From JBFGFX01 sp965232455 (GTDB lineage Bacteria > Pseudomonadota > Gammaproteobacteria > Steroidobacterales > Woeseiaceae): a DNA stretch of 64,000 bases. The first letter of the stretch is position 1; the number at the start of each line of letters is the position of its first letter. This document shows positions 32,199 through 40,775 of this stretch, in pieces. A model generated the notes under the pieces. The model was not told the origin of the DNA, made no database searches, and saw nothing but the letters and a program-made list of their open reading frames with translations. Both the position numbers and the translations under genes were made by a program. The stretch spans positions 1,612,001 to 1,676,000 of the forward strand of contig OZ246981.1 in NCBI GenBank assembly GCA_965232455.1, read 5' to 3'.

Positions 32199-32472
32199 TG
32201 CTATCACCTCATGGTGGGGAACATAGGGGTTCATAGAAACGACGCCATTAAGCCGCAGCTATCCTGAAGCTAAGCTGAAGGGCCAATCCGACAACGAATC
32301 TTTGGTGCCGGATCATATAATTCAATTAGTTATGGAATACTCCTCAAATTGACGTGAATTCGGAACCGCCCGGCGTCCGTCAACGGTTTCCGCGCCGAGA
32401 CGGCTTTCATGTGCCTGAAATGACACGAGAATTCATTGACTGCGATGTCCTGCCGGTTATACTTTCCCAGGC

Positions 32473-32501
32473 TTGACAAACCGCCTTGTATTTATGTCTA
32501 C
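32473..32501 (+). promoter_or_regulatory. Candidate promoter of the cold-shock gene
   Basis: A perfect -35 hexamer TTGACA at 32473-32478; the -10 region 17 bases further (GTCTAC) is poor. This placement would give a 5' leader of ~110 bases, in line with the long leaders of cspA-type genes. Confidence 0.35.
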
Positions 32502-32570
32502 CGTTTCGATGTTTCATCATTAGTTTCTCGTCCTGTTTTTCATAAGTAATCGCAACCGTCTAGCAGAATG

Positions 32571-32586
32571 GTCTTCAAATGAAGAC
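32571..32586 (+). promoter_or_regulatory. Leader hairpin upstream of cold-shock gene
   Basis: GTCTTC-AAAT-GAAGAC, 6-bp perfect stem with a 4-base loop, ending 32 bases before the start codon. It lies in the region that would be transcribed as leader RNA. Confidence 0.4.
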
Positions 32587-32618
32587 GTCAATTACTCTTG
32601 ATTAATTAGGAAATCGCT

Positions 32619-32825
32619 ATGTCTACCACCACCGGCACCGTTAAATGGTTTAACGATTCCAAAGGCTTTGGCTTCATCGAGCAGGAATCGGGTCCCGACG
32701 TATTCGCGCACTTCAGCGCGATTCAGGGCGACGGTTTCAAAACTCTGTCTGAAGGCCAAAAGGTCCAGTTCACCGTGACCGAAGGCAAAAAAGGGCCGCA
32801 GGCGGAAAACATCGTTCCGCTCTAA
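32619..32825 (+). CDS. Cold-shock protein, CspA family
   Basis: 68 residues, the standard size. RNA-binding motifs RNP1 (KGFGFI, 15-20) and RNP2 (VFAHF, 28-32) are intact, as is the start TGTVKWFNDSKGFG. CspA proteins are single-domain OB-fold RNA chaperones that melt mRNA structures; some are cold-induced, others constitutive. A long AT-rich upstream region and a leader hairpin suggest post-transcriptional control. A strong terminator follows at 32878-32911. Several homologous copies usually exist per genome, so I give no specific number. Confidence 0.95.
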   Translation: MSTTTGTVKWFNDSKGFGFIEQESGPDVFAHFSAIQGDGFKTLSEGQKVQFTVTEGKKGPQAENIVPL

Positions 32826-32877
32826 GCGCAGGACACAAACCTCGTTGCAGGTTTCCTTTCGCCGTAAGGCAAAGGGC

Positions 32878-32911
32878 AAAAAGGCGGGACCGCGAGGTTC
32901 TGCCTTTTTTT
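32878..32911 (+). terminator. Rho-independent terminator of the cold-shock gene
   Basis: AAAAAGGC pairs with GCCTTTTT around a GC-rich loop and is followed by T residues (seven T in total), 53 bases after the stop. The A-tract on the other side could make it work in both directions. Confidence 0.85.
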
Positions 32912-33024
32912 GTACCCGGCGCCGGGACCCGGCGGACGTCGGCAAGAACGAACGGAGCGGTCGAAGACCGCGTTGACGGCGCAAGACGAAGAAGAAGTAA
33001 CGACAACAAAACGGGGGAATTCTC

Positions 33025-33420
33025 ATGCAGCTACCCATTACGGCCCTGTTCGCAGGCCTCCTGACCCTTTTTGCCTTCTACCTGAGTTTCAGAGCCGGCG
33101 GTTTTCGCGGCAAGGCCGGCGTATCGGTTCTTTACGGCGACCCGATCAACTGGGAACTGGTCGAACGCGTCCGCGCGCACCAGAACTTCCTGGAATACGT
33201 GCCGCTCGTACTGATCCTGATGGCGCTGATCGAACTCAACGGCGGATCGGCAACGTTTCTCTACGTGACCGGCTTTTTGCTCATTGCGGTACGCATCGCG
33301 CATGCGATCGGCCTGAAGCACGACGACATGGGTCACATCGGGCGTCTGATCGGCGCCGGCGGCACGGCGCTGATATCCGTCGTCAGCGCGGGTTACGCCA
33401 TCTGGCTGGCGTTCGCCTGA
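33025..33420 (+). CDS. MAPEG family membrane protein
   Basis: 131 residues with four hydrophobic helices (~3-23, ~55-75, ~76-93, ~108-128). The MAPEG signature RVRAHQNFLEYVPLVLILMALIELNG is present, along with the C-terminal ARIxHxxG-like segment RIAHAIGLKHD. MAPEG proteins are membrane glutathione transferases/peroxidases or related redox proteins. It ends 6 bases before the convergent soluble GST gene, so two glutathione-linked functions adjoin. Confidence 0.88.
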   Translation: MQLPITALFAGLLTLFAFYLSFRAGGFRGKAGVSVLYGDPINWELVERVRAHQNFLEYVPLVLILMALIELNGGSATFLYVTGFLLIAVRIAHAIGLKHDDMGHIGRLIGAGGTALISVVSAGYAIWLAFA

Positions 33421-33426
33421 CGGGCG

Positions 33427-34104
33427 TCAGCTCCCGCCCAGCAGCGCATAAGGGCCACCCTTCTCCAGCGCCGCCTGGTAGGTGGCAAGCGATCGCATGC
33501 GCTCGAGAAACGCCGCGAGATTCGGGTAATCCGCGCTGAGGTTCGTGCGAACTTCAGCCGCTTCCAGTGCGAAACTCATCTGAATGTCCGCCGCACAAAG
33601 TTCGTCTCGACAGAACCAGACCGTGCGGTTCAGCGCCGATTCCATGAAATCAAGGTTGCGTTTTACGTTGGGGTCCAGGTAGTTGCCGCGCACCTTGTTG
33701 GCGATACCTTTCGCTACAGGCTTGATAAAAAACGGCAGTGGCGCGTTTTCGATGCGGCTCATGATCAGCGATACGATCATTAACGGCATAAACGTGCCCT
33801 CCGCATAATGCAGCCAATAGGTGTAAGCCAGACGCGCCGGCGTTCCCTCGCTCGGCATCAGCCGGCCGTCGTCGTATTTGTCCACCAGGTATTCGACAAT
33901 CGCGCCCGACTCCGCGACCGTGACGTCGTCGTCGGTAATGACCGGAGACTTGCCCAGCGGGTGGATATCGATGAGCTCTTTTGGCGCGAGGCTGGTTTCC
34001 TTGTCTCGGCTGTACCGCTTGATCTCGTAGTCAACACCGAGTTCCTCCAGAAGCCATAGGATACGTTGCGAACGGGAGTTTTCCAGATGGTGGAGCGTGA
34101 GCAT
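33427..34104 (-). CDS. Glutathione S-transferase (YfcG/Ure2-like class unclear)
   Basis: 225 residues from ATG 34104. The N-terminal thioredoxin-like domain shows LTLHHLENSRSQRILWLLEELGVDYEIKRY, with Ser11 as the likely thiol-activating residue, then HPLGKSPVITDDD (cis-Pro) and ESGAIVEYLVDKY, the glutathione gamma-glutamyl site. A helical C-domain follows. The 'ENSRSQRILWLLEEL' version is common in proteobacterial and fungal GSTs. It lies 90 bases downstream of a LysR regulator in the same orientation and may be under its control, though LysR targets are more often divergent. Confidence 0.88.
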   Translation of the reverse strand: MLTLHHLENSRSQRILWLLEELGVDYEIKRYSRDKETSLAPKELIDIHPLGKSPVITDDDVTVAESGAIVEYLVDKYDDGRLMPSEGTPARLAYTYWLHYAEGTFMPLMIVSLIMSRIENAPLPFFIKPVAKGIANKVRGNYLDPNVKRNLDFMESALNRTVWFCRDELCAADIQMSFALEAAEVRTNLSADYPNLAAFLERMRSLATYQAALEKGGPYALLGGS

Positions 34105-34194
34105 GGCGCGGGCCTTTTCGTACTGTCGTTCAGGCAAGTATATGCGGAGCCCGCCCGGCCTGCCGACGTTTGGCGGGCAGCGGCTGGCGGCCGC

Positions 34195-35088
34195 CTACCG
34201 CGGCCGTTCACCTCTGAGCAACGGCCCCTTGGCCTCGAACACGTCGACGATAAAGCTGCGGAACGTCCGGAGCTTTGCGGCGTCCCGCAGATCGGGGTGC
34301 GACAGAAGCCAGATATCGTAGTTCGAGTACGGCTTGCAGTTCGCGACGCGTTGGAGCCCGGCGATGGAATCGCCCATGAAACACGGCAGGGTAGCCAGGC
34401 CCATCCCCTGCCGAGCGGCTTCTCCCTGGAGCACGGCGTTGTTGATCTTGCCGCGAGCCGGCAGGTCGGGAAAGGGTGAGGCGCGCACCCAATCGGGAGA
34501 CCGCGTGTCGTCGTTCCAGCCGATCCAACGAGCTTGGGTATCGTCCGCATGCGGATCGTGTTCGGCAAGGTAACGCTCGCTCGCATAATAGCAGCTGAAC
34601 GCCGTCGCCAGTTTTCGCCCCACCAGGTCTTCCGGCGGCCCGCGTCCCGAACCGATAAACCGAATTGCGATATCGGCCTCTCGGCGGCTCAGGTCGTAAA
34701 TGTCGTAGGAGATCAGAATGTTCAGATCGATGTTCGGAAACCGCCGGGTGAATTCGACCAGGTCGTCCATGATCAGATGCTGCGCAATCAGGTCCGAGGT
34801 GGTCAGCACGATTTCCCCGCTCAGCTGCGCGTCGCGGCCCTGAAGCTGCCGCTCGGCCGCCAGAAGCGCGTCCTCTGCCCGCACGGCCTGAGAAAGCAGC
34901 GCCTCGCCGGCGCCGGTGAGTCGGTAGCCGCTGGCGTCGCGATCGAACAGGCGACTGCTCAGGTCCTTTTCCAGATCCTCGGCGCGCCGAGCGACCGTGG
35001 TATGGCTGACCCCGAGGATCGCGGCCGCCGCGCGTGCCGACCCGTTTCGCGCCAGTGCGAGAAACAGTCGCACGTCATCCCAGTTCAT
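34195..35088 (-). CDS. LysR-family transcriptional regulator
   Basis: 297 residues from ATG 35088. The N-terminal winged HTH (MNWDDVRLFLALARNGSARAAAAILGVSHTTVARRAEDLEKDLSSRLFDRDASGYRLTGAGE) is typical. The effector-binding domain (~95-297) includes IVLTTSDLIAQHLIMDDLVEFTRRFPNIDLNI and READIAIRF, as in the subgroup that controls transferases and efflux genes. It precedes a GST gene on the same strand. The ligand cannot be predicted. Confidence 0.92.
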   Translation of the reverse strand: MNWDDVRLFLALARNGSARAAAAILGVSHTTVARRAEDLEKDLSSRLFDRDASGYRLTGAGEALLSQAVRAEDALLAAERQLQGRDAQLSGEIVLTTSDLIAQHLIMDDLVEFTRRFPNIDLNILISYDIYDLSRREADIAIRFIGSGRGPPEDLVGRKLATAFSCYYASERYLAEHDPHADDTQARWIGWNDDTRSPDWVRASPFPDLPARGKINNAVLQGEAARQGMGLATLPCFMGDSIAGLQRVANCKPYSNYDIWLLSHPDLRDAAKLRTFRSFIVDVFEAKGPLLRGERPR

Positions 35089-35256
35089 GGTCGATTTTTG
35101 CACCGCAAGGCTCCGGCTAGACAACTAGCGGAACGATTATTGTCCGGCTGGCCATTTCCGTCGTCAAGCACGCGGTGTCAAGGGGCGTTCGGCCGGCATC
35201 CGGCCGGCGCGCGCGGCGGCAACCGCCGCTCCGCTAGAACATCGGGAGCCGATGAT

Positions 35257-35622
35257 TCACAGCCAGACGTCGTTGTCCGCCGTTCGCTCGCCGCCTTCGG
35301 AGCCGGTATTGAGTACGCCCCGTGGCTCGATCAGCAGCATTTTGACTTCGTGTTCCGCATAGGGTTTGTGTTCGACACGTTTTGGTACGACGTACATTTC
35401 GCCCGCGCCTACGGTCACCGCACCGTCGCGGAAATCGATGCGAAGCTCGCCGTCCAGCACGATGAACGTCTCGTCGGTGTCGTCGTGCGTGTGCCAGATG
35501 AAGTCACCCTGAATCTTGACGATTTTGAACTGGTAGTCGTTCATCTCGGCAATGACCCGCGGCTGCCAGTGATCGTTGAAAAGACCTAGTTTCTCGTCGA
35601 AGTTGATCGGTTGATAACTCAT
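35257..35622 (-). CDS. Cupin-domain protein
   Basis: 121 residues starting at ATG 35622 (the start SYQPINFDEKL is the usual N-terminus for this family; an ATG 12 bases upstream is possible). The single cupin shows GDFIWHTHDDTDETFIVLDGELRIDF for the first motif, with metal-binding His-x-His and Glu, and GEMYVVPKRVEHKPYAEHEVKMLLIEP for the second. Small cupins of this sort bind a divalent metal, but their reaction is mostly unknown. It stands alone, with no coupling to its neighbours. Confidence 0.85.
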   Translation of the reverse strand: MSYQPINFDEKLGLFNDHWQPRVIAEMNDYQFKIVKIQGDFIWHTHDDTDETFIVLDGELRIDFRDGAVTVGAGEMYVVPKRVEHKPYAEHEVKMLLIEPRGVLNTGSEGGERTADNDVWL

Positions 35623-35674
35623 TTGTCTGCTCATCGGCTGGGGGTTGTTGTCAATCGCGTCGTATTGACGGGCG

Positions 35675-36403
35675 CTAATCGTAACCGCGCCGCTGACGGT
35701 GGCTGATGTCCTCGGCCATGTTCATCTTCTGCCAGATCTTACGCGACAGGCCGTCACACAGATTTTCGACGTCGCTGACCGCGGCCAGTACGACGCTATC
35801 GCTGAATCTCTGAATGTAGAGCGCGGAGATCTTACTGGTCAGTGAGAGTAACTCACTGCAGTAATCGAGATAACGCATGAGTTCCGGCAGCGTCAGCTCC
35901 CGCTTGGGCGAATGCACCGTGTCTACTGTCTCGCCACGGTAGTAGTCGGGATCTTTGTTCAACTGATGCATGTCGATGACGTGCGCCATCGAACGTAATT
36001 CGTGAATTCTCCGCAATGCCCGGCCGCGCTTGATGCGCCCTTCCAGGGTGATCAGAAAAAACACGGCGACACCGAACAGGATGAATTGCTGCGTGCCTGC
36101 TTCGAGGCCTTCGAGCAGATCGACCAGACCCACGCGGGTAAACTGATCGGCGTTGGAAAGCACCGTGAGCACCAGCGACGAACCCATGACGACGATCAGC
36201 GAGATGAGTATCCCGCCAGCGATCCTGACCCAGTAGATCGGTCGCGCAATACGCGGCGCATCGACCTCGGCTTTGGTGCCGAGCGCAAGAACCTCTTCGG
36301 ACACCTTGAAAAGGCCCGAGTCGGGGAATCGCTCGAAGATTCGCTGTGACAGTTTTTTCGCCGTCCGAGCGATGTGGTCCGCTCTAAGTAGCGTTACAGA
36401 CAT
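35675..36403 (-). CDS. Hypothetical two-helix membrane protein
   Basis: 242 residues; I do not recognise the family. Two transmembrane helices lie at about 57-82 and 105-121, connected by a short periplasmic or extracytoplasmic loop, with cytoplasmic N- (~56) and C-terminal (~120) regions rich in charged residues. The C-terminal part, with repeated leucines and HVIDMHQLNKDPDYYRGE and ELMRYLDYCSELLSLTSKIS, is predicted helical and could form a coiled coil or dimer interface. No enzymatic motif is visible. Confidence 0.75.
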   Translation of the reverse strand: MSVTLLRADHIARTAKKLSQRIFERFPDSGLFKVSEEVLALGTKAEVDAPRIARPIYWVRIAGGILISLIVVMGSSLVLTVLSNADQFTRVGLVDLLEGLEAGTQQFILFGVAVFFLITLEGRIKRGRALRRIHELRSMAHVIDMHQLNKDPDYYRGETVDTVHSPKRELTLPELMRYLDYCSELLSLTSKISALYIQRFSDSVVLAAVSDVENLCDGLSRKIWQKMNMAEDISHRQRRGYD

Positions 36404-36663
36404 TGGTCATCCCATGCGCCAGGGGTGGAGTCAGCGCAGGCGCGATCTTACGCGAATTTGCGGCAAGACCGTAGCACGGCGGCCCGGTCGCTCGCGAGAG
36501 CGCGGCAAATACCGCGGTTCGTCGTCCCTTCGCGGTGACGGGAGTTTAGAGTATCGTTGATTTATCATCATTACCTGCTGTTTTATATAGAAATTTTTTT
36601 GACGAGAATTTCTTGCTTGCCGCAGCATTTGTCAGCCGCCGTGAAGCCTGATTTGATTCGCGA

Positions 36664-37266
36664 ATGACAATGACGCTCTACGACATGCCAAGATCCGGAC
36701 ACTGTCATCGCGTACGGTTGTTTCTATCCATACTCGGTCTCGATTACGTCAAGGTTCCGACCAGCACGAGAGCCGGCAAAACGATGCCGCCGGAATACCT
36801 CGCGCTGAATCCCCTGGGTCAGGTGCCGACGTTCGTCGATGGGGATACCGTGATCACCGACTCGACCGCCGCGCTGGTTTACCTGGCAAAAAAGTACGCT
36901 GACGACGGTTGGCTACCCGACGATCCGGCCGCCGCGGCGGCCGTTCAGCGCTGGCTCTCGACGGCGTCCGGAGAACTCTATCGGGGACCGATGTCCTGCC
37001 GGGCCGCCAAACAGTTCGGCCGCAAACTCGACGTTACCGCCGCGGAGAACTGGTCCAAGCGCCTATTCGAGTGGATGCAGGCACATCTCGCGAATCGCAA
37101 GTGGCTGGCAACGGACCGGGCCACGATCGCGGATCTCGCGATGTATTCCTATCTGCGGATCGCAAACGAAGGTGATCTCGATATTGCGCCGTATCCCGCT
37201 ATCGTCCGCTGGCTCGAGGACGTGGAGCAGCTCGACGGTTTCGAGCCGATGCCGACTCCGGACTAG
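36664..37266 (+). CDS. Glutathione S-transferase family protein
   Basis: 200 residues. The thioredoxin-like domain begins LYDMPRSGHCHRVRLFLSILGLDYVKV, a Ser-Gly-His-Cys-His pattern common in proteobacterial GSTs, with NPLGQVPTFVDGD (cis-Pro) and DSTAALVYLAKKY (glutathione site). The helical domain includes TIADLAMYSYLRIANEGDLD. Its TAG stop shares the tetranucleotide CTAG with the stop of the convergent GGDEF gene. It is distinct in sequence from the other GST in the window. Confidence 0.88.
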   Translation: MTMTLYDMPRSGHCHRVRLFLSILGLDYVKVPTSTRAGKTMPPEYLALNPLGQVPTFVDGDTVITDSTAALVYLAKKYADDGWLPDDPAAAAAVQRWLSTASGELYRGPMSCRAAKQFGRKLDVTAAENWSKRLFEWMQAHLANRKWLATDRATIADLAMYSYLRIANEGDLDIAPYPAIVRWLEDVEQLDGFEPMPTPD

Positions 37267-38222
37267 CTGGCCTGGCCGGAACGCCGCTGCAGCTTGCCGT
37301 CGTACATGCTCGAATCGGCGTCGGACAACATGCTGTCAACCGTGTCGTGACGACTCGGATCAAAACTAACGGTGGCGACGCTCCAGCTTATCGGGCCGAG
37401 GACGTCTTCGGCGACGGCAAGCGACCGCAATCGCTCGACGGCGGCGTCCGATGAGCAACCCGCCGCCGTCAACAGCACGACGAACTCGTCGCCACCCAAG
37501 CGTGCAACGACGTCGGCCGACCGAAAACATTTAATGAGCAGCTTCGCAAACTGCCGCAGCACCTCGTCACCGGCCTCGTGGCCGGACGTTTCGTTGATTT
37601 TGTCAAGCTGATCGATGTCAAAAAAGATCATCTCGGCGTCCGTGTTCGTGCGCCGGCACAAGGACAGCATGTGACTCGCGACGGTATCGAAACCGCGTCG
37701 GTTTGCAATCATGGTGAGATCGTCGACCGTGGACTGGCCGGTGACCCTCAGTTCGTCGTCCACGAGCGCGGCCAGATCTCGCAGGATTTCCTGCTCCGCC
37801 GGCGGGAATCCGCGCGGCTCGGGGTCGATCAGGCACAGTGTGCCGATACGATGGCCGTCGGGACTGCGCACGGGGCAACCCGCGTAAAACCGGACGTGCG
37901 GCGGGCCGGTCACGAGCGGATTGTCCTCAAATCTCGGATCGGCCGCGGCGTCGCCGACGACAAACACCTCCTCGCCCAGAATTGCATGGCCGCAGAACGA
38001 TATGTCGCGGTCGGTGCCGCTGGCGTCGAGGCCCTGCCTGGACTTGAACCACTGTCTATTGCCGTCCACGAGACTGATCAGGCAGGTTTCGACGTCGAAC
38101 ATGCGCTGGGCCATCCGCGCAATGCGATCGAAACGCTCCTCGGCCGGCGTGTCGAGTAGGCGCAATGCTTGTAGGCTCATCAGTCGCTGGGTTTCGTTGA
38201 GCGGTGACGGTGGTTTGAGCAT
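37263..38222 (-). CDS. GAF-GGDEF diguanylate cyclase
   Basis: 319 residues. A GAF domain (~22-158; CLISLVDGNRQWFKSRQGL, DISFCGHAIL, RFYAGCPVRSPDGHRIGTLCLID) senses a small ligand or light/redox signal. The GGDEF domain (~165-315) has an intact active site GGDEF at 243-247 and an inhibitory I-site RxxD (RSAD, 234-237) five residues upstream, so it should make c-di-GMP and be feedback-inhibited. No transmembrane segment, so cytosolic. The GAF part is the type often seen joined to GGDEF in gammaproteobacteria. The start ATG has GGAG at good spacing. Confidence 0.93.
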   Translation of the reverse strand: MLKPPSPLNETQRLMSLQALRLLDTPAEERFDRIARMAQRMFDVETCLISLVDGNRQWFKSRQGLDASGTDRDISFCGHAILGEEVFVVGDAAADPRFEDNPLVTGPPHVRFYAGCPVRSPDGHRIGTLCLIDPEPRGFPPAEQEILRDLAALVDDELRVTGQSTVDDLTMIANRRGFDTVASHMLSLCRRTNTDAEMIFFDIDQLDKINETSGHEAGDEVLRQFAKLLIKCFRSADVVARLGGDEFVVLLTAAGCSSDAAVERLRSLAVAEDVLGPISWSVATVSFDPSRHDTVDSMLSDADSSMYDGKLQRRSGQAS

Positions 38223-38367
38223 GCAGGTTCTCCAAGACTCTGCCCTTCCTATCGGTCCGATAGTGGTATTTCTTTAGCAAATCGGACAGGCGCCACCCTA
38301 GCGCGTGCCGAATTTCCGGGGCGGTTTCCGGTCTCATCTAGGCAACGGCACACAAGGGGGCGCTATC

Positions 38368-38937
38368 GTGAACCATCGAAAAACAACGAAAATCCGCACA
38401 ATGACCGTCGCGCTGTTGCTGACGGGCGGCGGTGTTATCAACGCGGCCGACACGGCCGCGATCCCCGCCGGCGACACGGACGCCTGTATGCAAGGCCCGC
38501 TTGCCCAGTTCGGGCGCTACATCGGCAGTTGGAACATCGAGGATTCCCGGCTCAGCGACGACGGCTCCAAATGGATGGCCGGCGCCGGCGCAAGATGGAA
38601 TTTCGTCTGTATCGGCAATGGCACGGCGATCCAGGACTTCTGGATGCCGGCCGGCGGCGACGTGGGCACCAACCTGCGGACCTACAATCCGGACACGGAA
38701 TCCTGGGATATCGCCTGGGCCATTACCTCAATGCCCGGGTTCGCCCACATCGGGGCCGTCGCGGACGCCGCTGGCAACATCGTCATGCACTACAAATCCC
38801 CGCTTCCGGATCCACTGCGGCGAATCACGTTTTTTCCGCCCGACGCGGACGGGTGGAATTGGAAACTCGAAGTATCCGCCGATGACGGCAATACCTGGAC
38901 CGAGGTTTATCGGATCAAAGCGACACCCGCCCGGTAA
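38368..38937 (+). CDS. Exported calycin/DUF1579-like hypothetical protein
   Basis: 189 residues from GTG 38368 (preceded by GGGGG), or from ATG 38401. The signal peptide ends VINAAD. The mature domain starts with QFGRYIGSWNIED and has repeated Trp/Tyr-rich strands (WNFVCIGNGTAIQDFW, NLRTYNPDTESWDIAWA, WNWKLEVSADDGNTWTEVYRIKA), a pattern of calycin-like barrels such as DUF1579 and lipocalin-type proteins. A hydrophobic ligand is plausible but unproven. There is no obvious operon partner. Confidence 0.65.
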   Translation: MNHRKTTKIRTMTVALLLTGGGVINAADTAAIPAGDTDACMQGPLAQFGRYIGSWNIEDSRLSDDGSKWMAGAGARWNFVCIGNGTAIQDFWMPAGGDVGTNLRTYNPDTESWDIAWAITSMPGFAHIGAVADAAGNIVMHYKSPLPDPLRRITFFPPDADGWNWKLEVSADDGNTWTEVYRIKATPAR

Positions 38938-38953
38938 ACCCGCCACGAAGGGA

Positions 38954-39667
38954 TCAGAGCCGCCCCTTCAGGTATTGTTGACGCCGGCGTTCGGGGAACT
39001 TCTCGATTGCGTACCTCAGCATCGTACGCGGCATACGCTCGTAGTGGCGTTCGAGGAACGCCTCCTCGGCCGGCCGGTCGCGGTTGCCGACTTCGCGCAA
39101 CATCCAACCCACGGCCTTGTGAATGAGATCTTCATCGTCGGCGAGAAGCCGTTCGGCCAACGCCAGGATGTCCTCGAAATCGCGGTTTTTGATGAAGGTG
39201 AGGGTTGCCATGACCGCAATACGGCGCTCCCACAGATCGGCCGATCCGGCGAGCCGGTACAGCGGCCGCCGACTTCGGTCCTGAAGATAGCCGCCAACGA
39301 TTTGCGGCGCGGAACCGTCAACGAGATCCCAGTTGTTGATGTAACGCGTATTGTCGAGGTAACAGCGGTAAACGTCGGCGCGGACCCGCGAGTTGCCTTT
39401 GCGAAAATGCTCGACCAGGATAAGCAGCGCACACAGACGAATTTCGTGCAGCGGCGATCGAAGCAGCTTTTTGGTTTCGCTCAGCGACAACTCCTTGAAG
39501 CGTTTCGCCTCCCGGCGGAGTGCCGGCACGCGAATGCCGAGGAAACGATCTCCTTCGCCATATTCTCCCTTGCCGGTCTTGAAAAAGCGTTGACTGTGCT
39601 CGGCGATCGCCGGATCGCCGAGTTCGCGTAACGCCTGCGTGATATCTTGCGCCTTCAAAGTCATCAT
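38954..39667 (-). CDS. DNA alkylation repair (AlkD-like) HEAT-repeat protein
   Basis: 237 residues starting at the tandem ATG pair (39667 or 39664). The AlkD signature is present: GDRFLGIRVPALRREAKRF, LLRSPLHEIRLCALLILVEHFRKG, YINNWDLVDGSAPQIVGGYL, LYRLAGSADLWERRIAVMATLTFIKNRDF, ERLLADDEDLIHKAVGWMLREVGNRD and YERMPRTMLRYAIEKFPE. AlkD enzymes excise positively charged N3- and N7-alkylated purines. The DxWD-like (NNWDLVD) and RxxLRYAIEKF elements include the catalytic Asp and DNA-contacting Arg. It is divergent from the alpha/beta hydrolase gene. Confidence 0.92.
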   Translation of the reverse strand: MMTLKAQDITQALRELGDPAIAEHSQRFFKTGKGEYGEGDRFLGIRVPALRREAKRFKELSLSETKKLLRSPLHEIRLCALLILVEHFRKGNSRVRADVYRCYLDNTRYINNWDLVDGSAPQIVGGYLQDRSRRPLYRLAGSADLWERRIAVMATLTFIKNRDFEDILALAERLLADDEDLIHKAVGWMLREVGNRDRPAEEAFLERHYERMPRTMLRYAIEKFPERRRQQYLKGRL

Positions 39668-39730
39668 GCTATCCGTACTGAGAACCGTGGCTATCGATAC
39701 CACGAATGCGAAGGCAATTGAAACCCGGAC

Positions 39731-40669
39731 ATGACCAAACGCAAACCGATTCTTCTGTGGATACCGACCGTCGCGGCACTCACGCTGGGAGCGCTGTTTC
39801 TCACGGGGTATAGAGCGGACATCCCGCTGAACGATCTGAAAATCAAATACGCCAACGCCGCGTCTCAATACGTCGACGTATTGGGTATGCCCGTGCATTA
39901 TCGCGACGAGGGCAGCGGCCCCGCCCTGCTCCTGCTCCATGGGACCGGCGCGTCTCTACACACCTGGGACGGCTGGATCGATATCCTGAAACACGATTTT
40001 CGAATAATAAGGCTCGACCTGCCGGGATTCGGACTGACTGGACCCGACCCGAGCAATGACTACAGGGTCACGCGTTACGTCGAGTTCATCTCCAAATTCG
40101 CCGAGGCGTTGAACCTCGATTCCTTCCATATAGCCGGCAACTCACTCGGCGGACGCATCGCCTGGAATTACGCGCTCGCCCACCCGGATCGGGTCTCGAA
40201 ACTCATCCTGATCGACTCGTCGGGTTATCCGCGGCCGGAGATCGTCAATCAATCGTTCGTGTTCAAACTGGCGCGCATGCCGGGAATCAACTGGCTGCTT
40301 ACGGTAATGACGCCCAGGTCGATGACCGAGAAGGCGCTTCTCGAGGTCTACGCAGATCCGAACAAGGTCACCGACGAATTGATTGACCGCTATCACGAGT
40401 TGTCCCTTCGGCCGGGAAATCGCCAGGCGTTCGTCAAGCGCGCGCTTGATGCGCGTAACGAAACTGACGGGGATCACCGGGAAATCACGCAGCCGACCCT
40501 GATTCTATGGGGCATGGAAGATCGGTGGATACCCATCGCCGATGGCCGCGGTTTTCTGGACGACATCCCGGACTCGACCCTGATCTCCTTTCCGGGGATC
40601 GGTCACGTTCCTATGGAAGAGCTTCCGGGCCAAAGCGCGCGGGCGGCGCTAACCTTCCTGCGTGACTGA
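39731..40669 (+). CDS. Alpha/beta hydrolase with N-terminal membrane anchor
   Basis: 312 residues. One N-terminal transmembrane segment (~8-26) is followed by an alpha/beta-hydrolase domain with LLLLHGTGASLHTWDGW (oxyanion), LDLPGFGLTGPDP, nucleophile elbow GNSLGG with Ser138, the acid Asp in LWGMEDRWIP and His in FPGIGHVPMEE. It resembles epoxide-hydrolase/haloalkane-dehalogenase or 2-hydroxymuconic hydrolase-type enzymes. Whether the catalytic domain faces cytoplasm or periplasm cannot be told from sequence. Substrate not assignable. Confidence 0.85.
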   Translation: MTKRKPILLWIPTVAALTLGALFLTGYRADIPLNDLKIKYANAASQYVDVLGMPVHYRDEGSGPALLLLHGTGASLHTWDGWIDILKHDFRIIRLDLPGFGLTGPDPSNDYRVTRYVEFISKFAEALNLDSFHIAGNSLGGRIAWNYALAHPDRVSKLILIDSSGYPRPEIVNQSFVFKLARMPGINWLLTVMTPRSMTEKALLEVYADPNKVTDELIDRYHELSLRPGNRQAFVKRALDARNETDGDHREITQPTLILWGMEDRWIPIADGRGFLDDIPDSTLISFPGIGHVPMEELPGQSARAALTFLRD

Positions 40670-40775
40670 ATCAGGAGCCGGTCGACCGACTTCTTTCGAT
40701 CTTCTCTCACACGACTGAGACCAGTGCCGGTTGACCGGCCTCTCCAGGTTTTGTCCGGAGAGATTGGACCTGAAA

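Larger units (their letters stand above)
32199..32618. other. Divergent region with cspA-type leader, 420 bases
   Basis: AT-rich. It contains a consensus -35 hexamer TTGACA (32473-32478) about 140 bases before the cold-shock gene, a hairpin GTCTTC-AAAT-GAAGAC (32571-32586) and AGGA before the ATG. On the minus side it holds the promoter of the barrel gene, which I cannot place. Confidence 0.5.
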
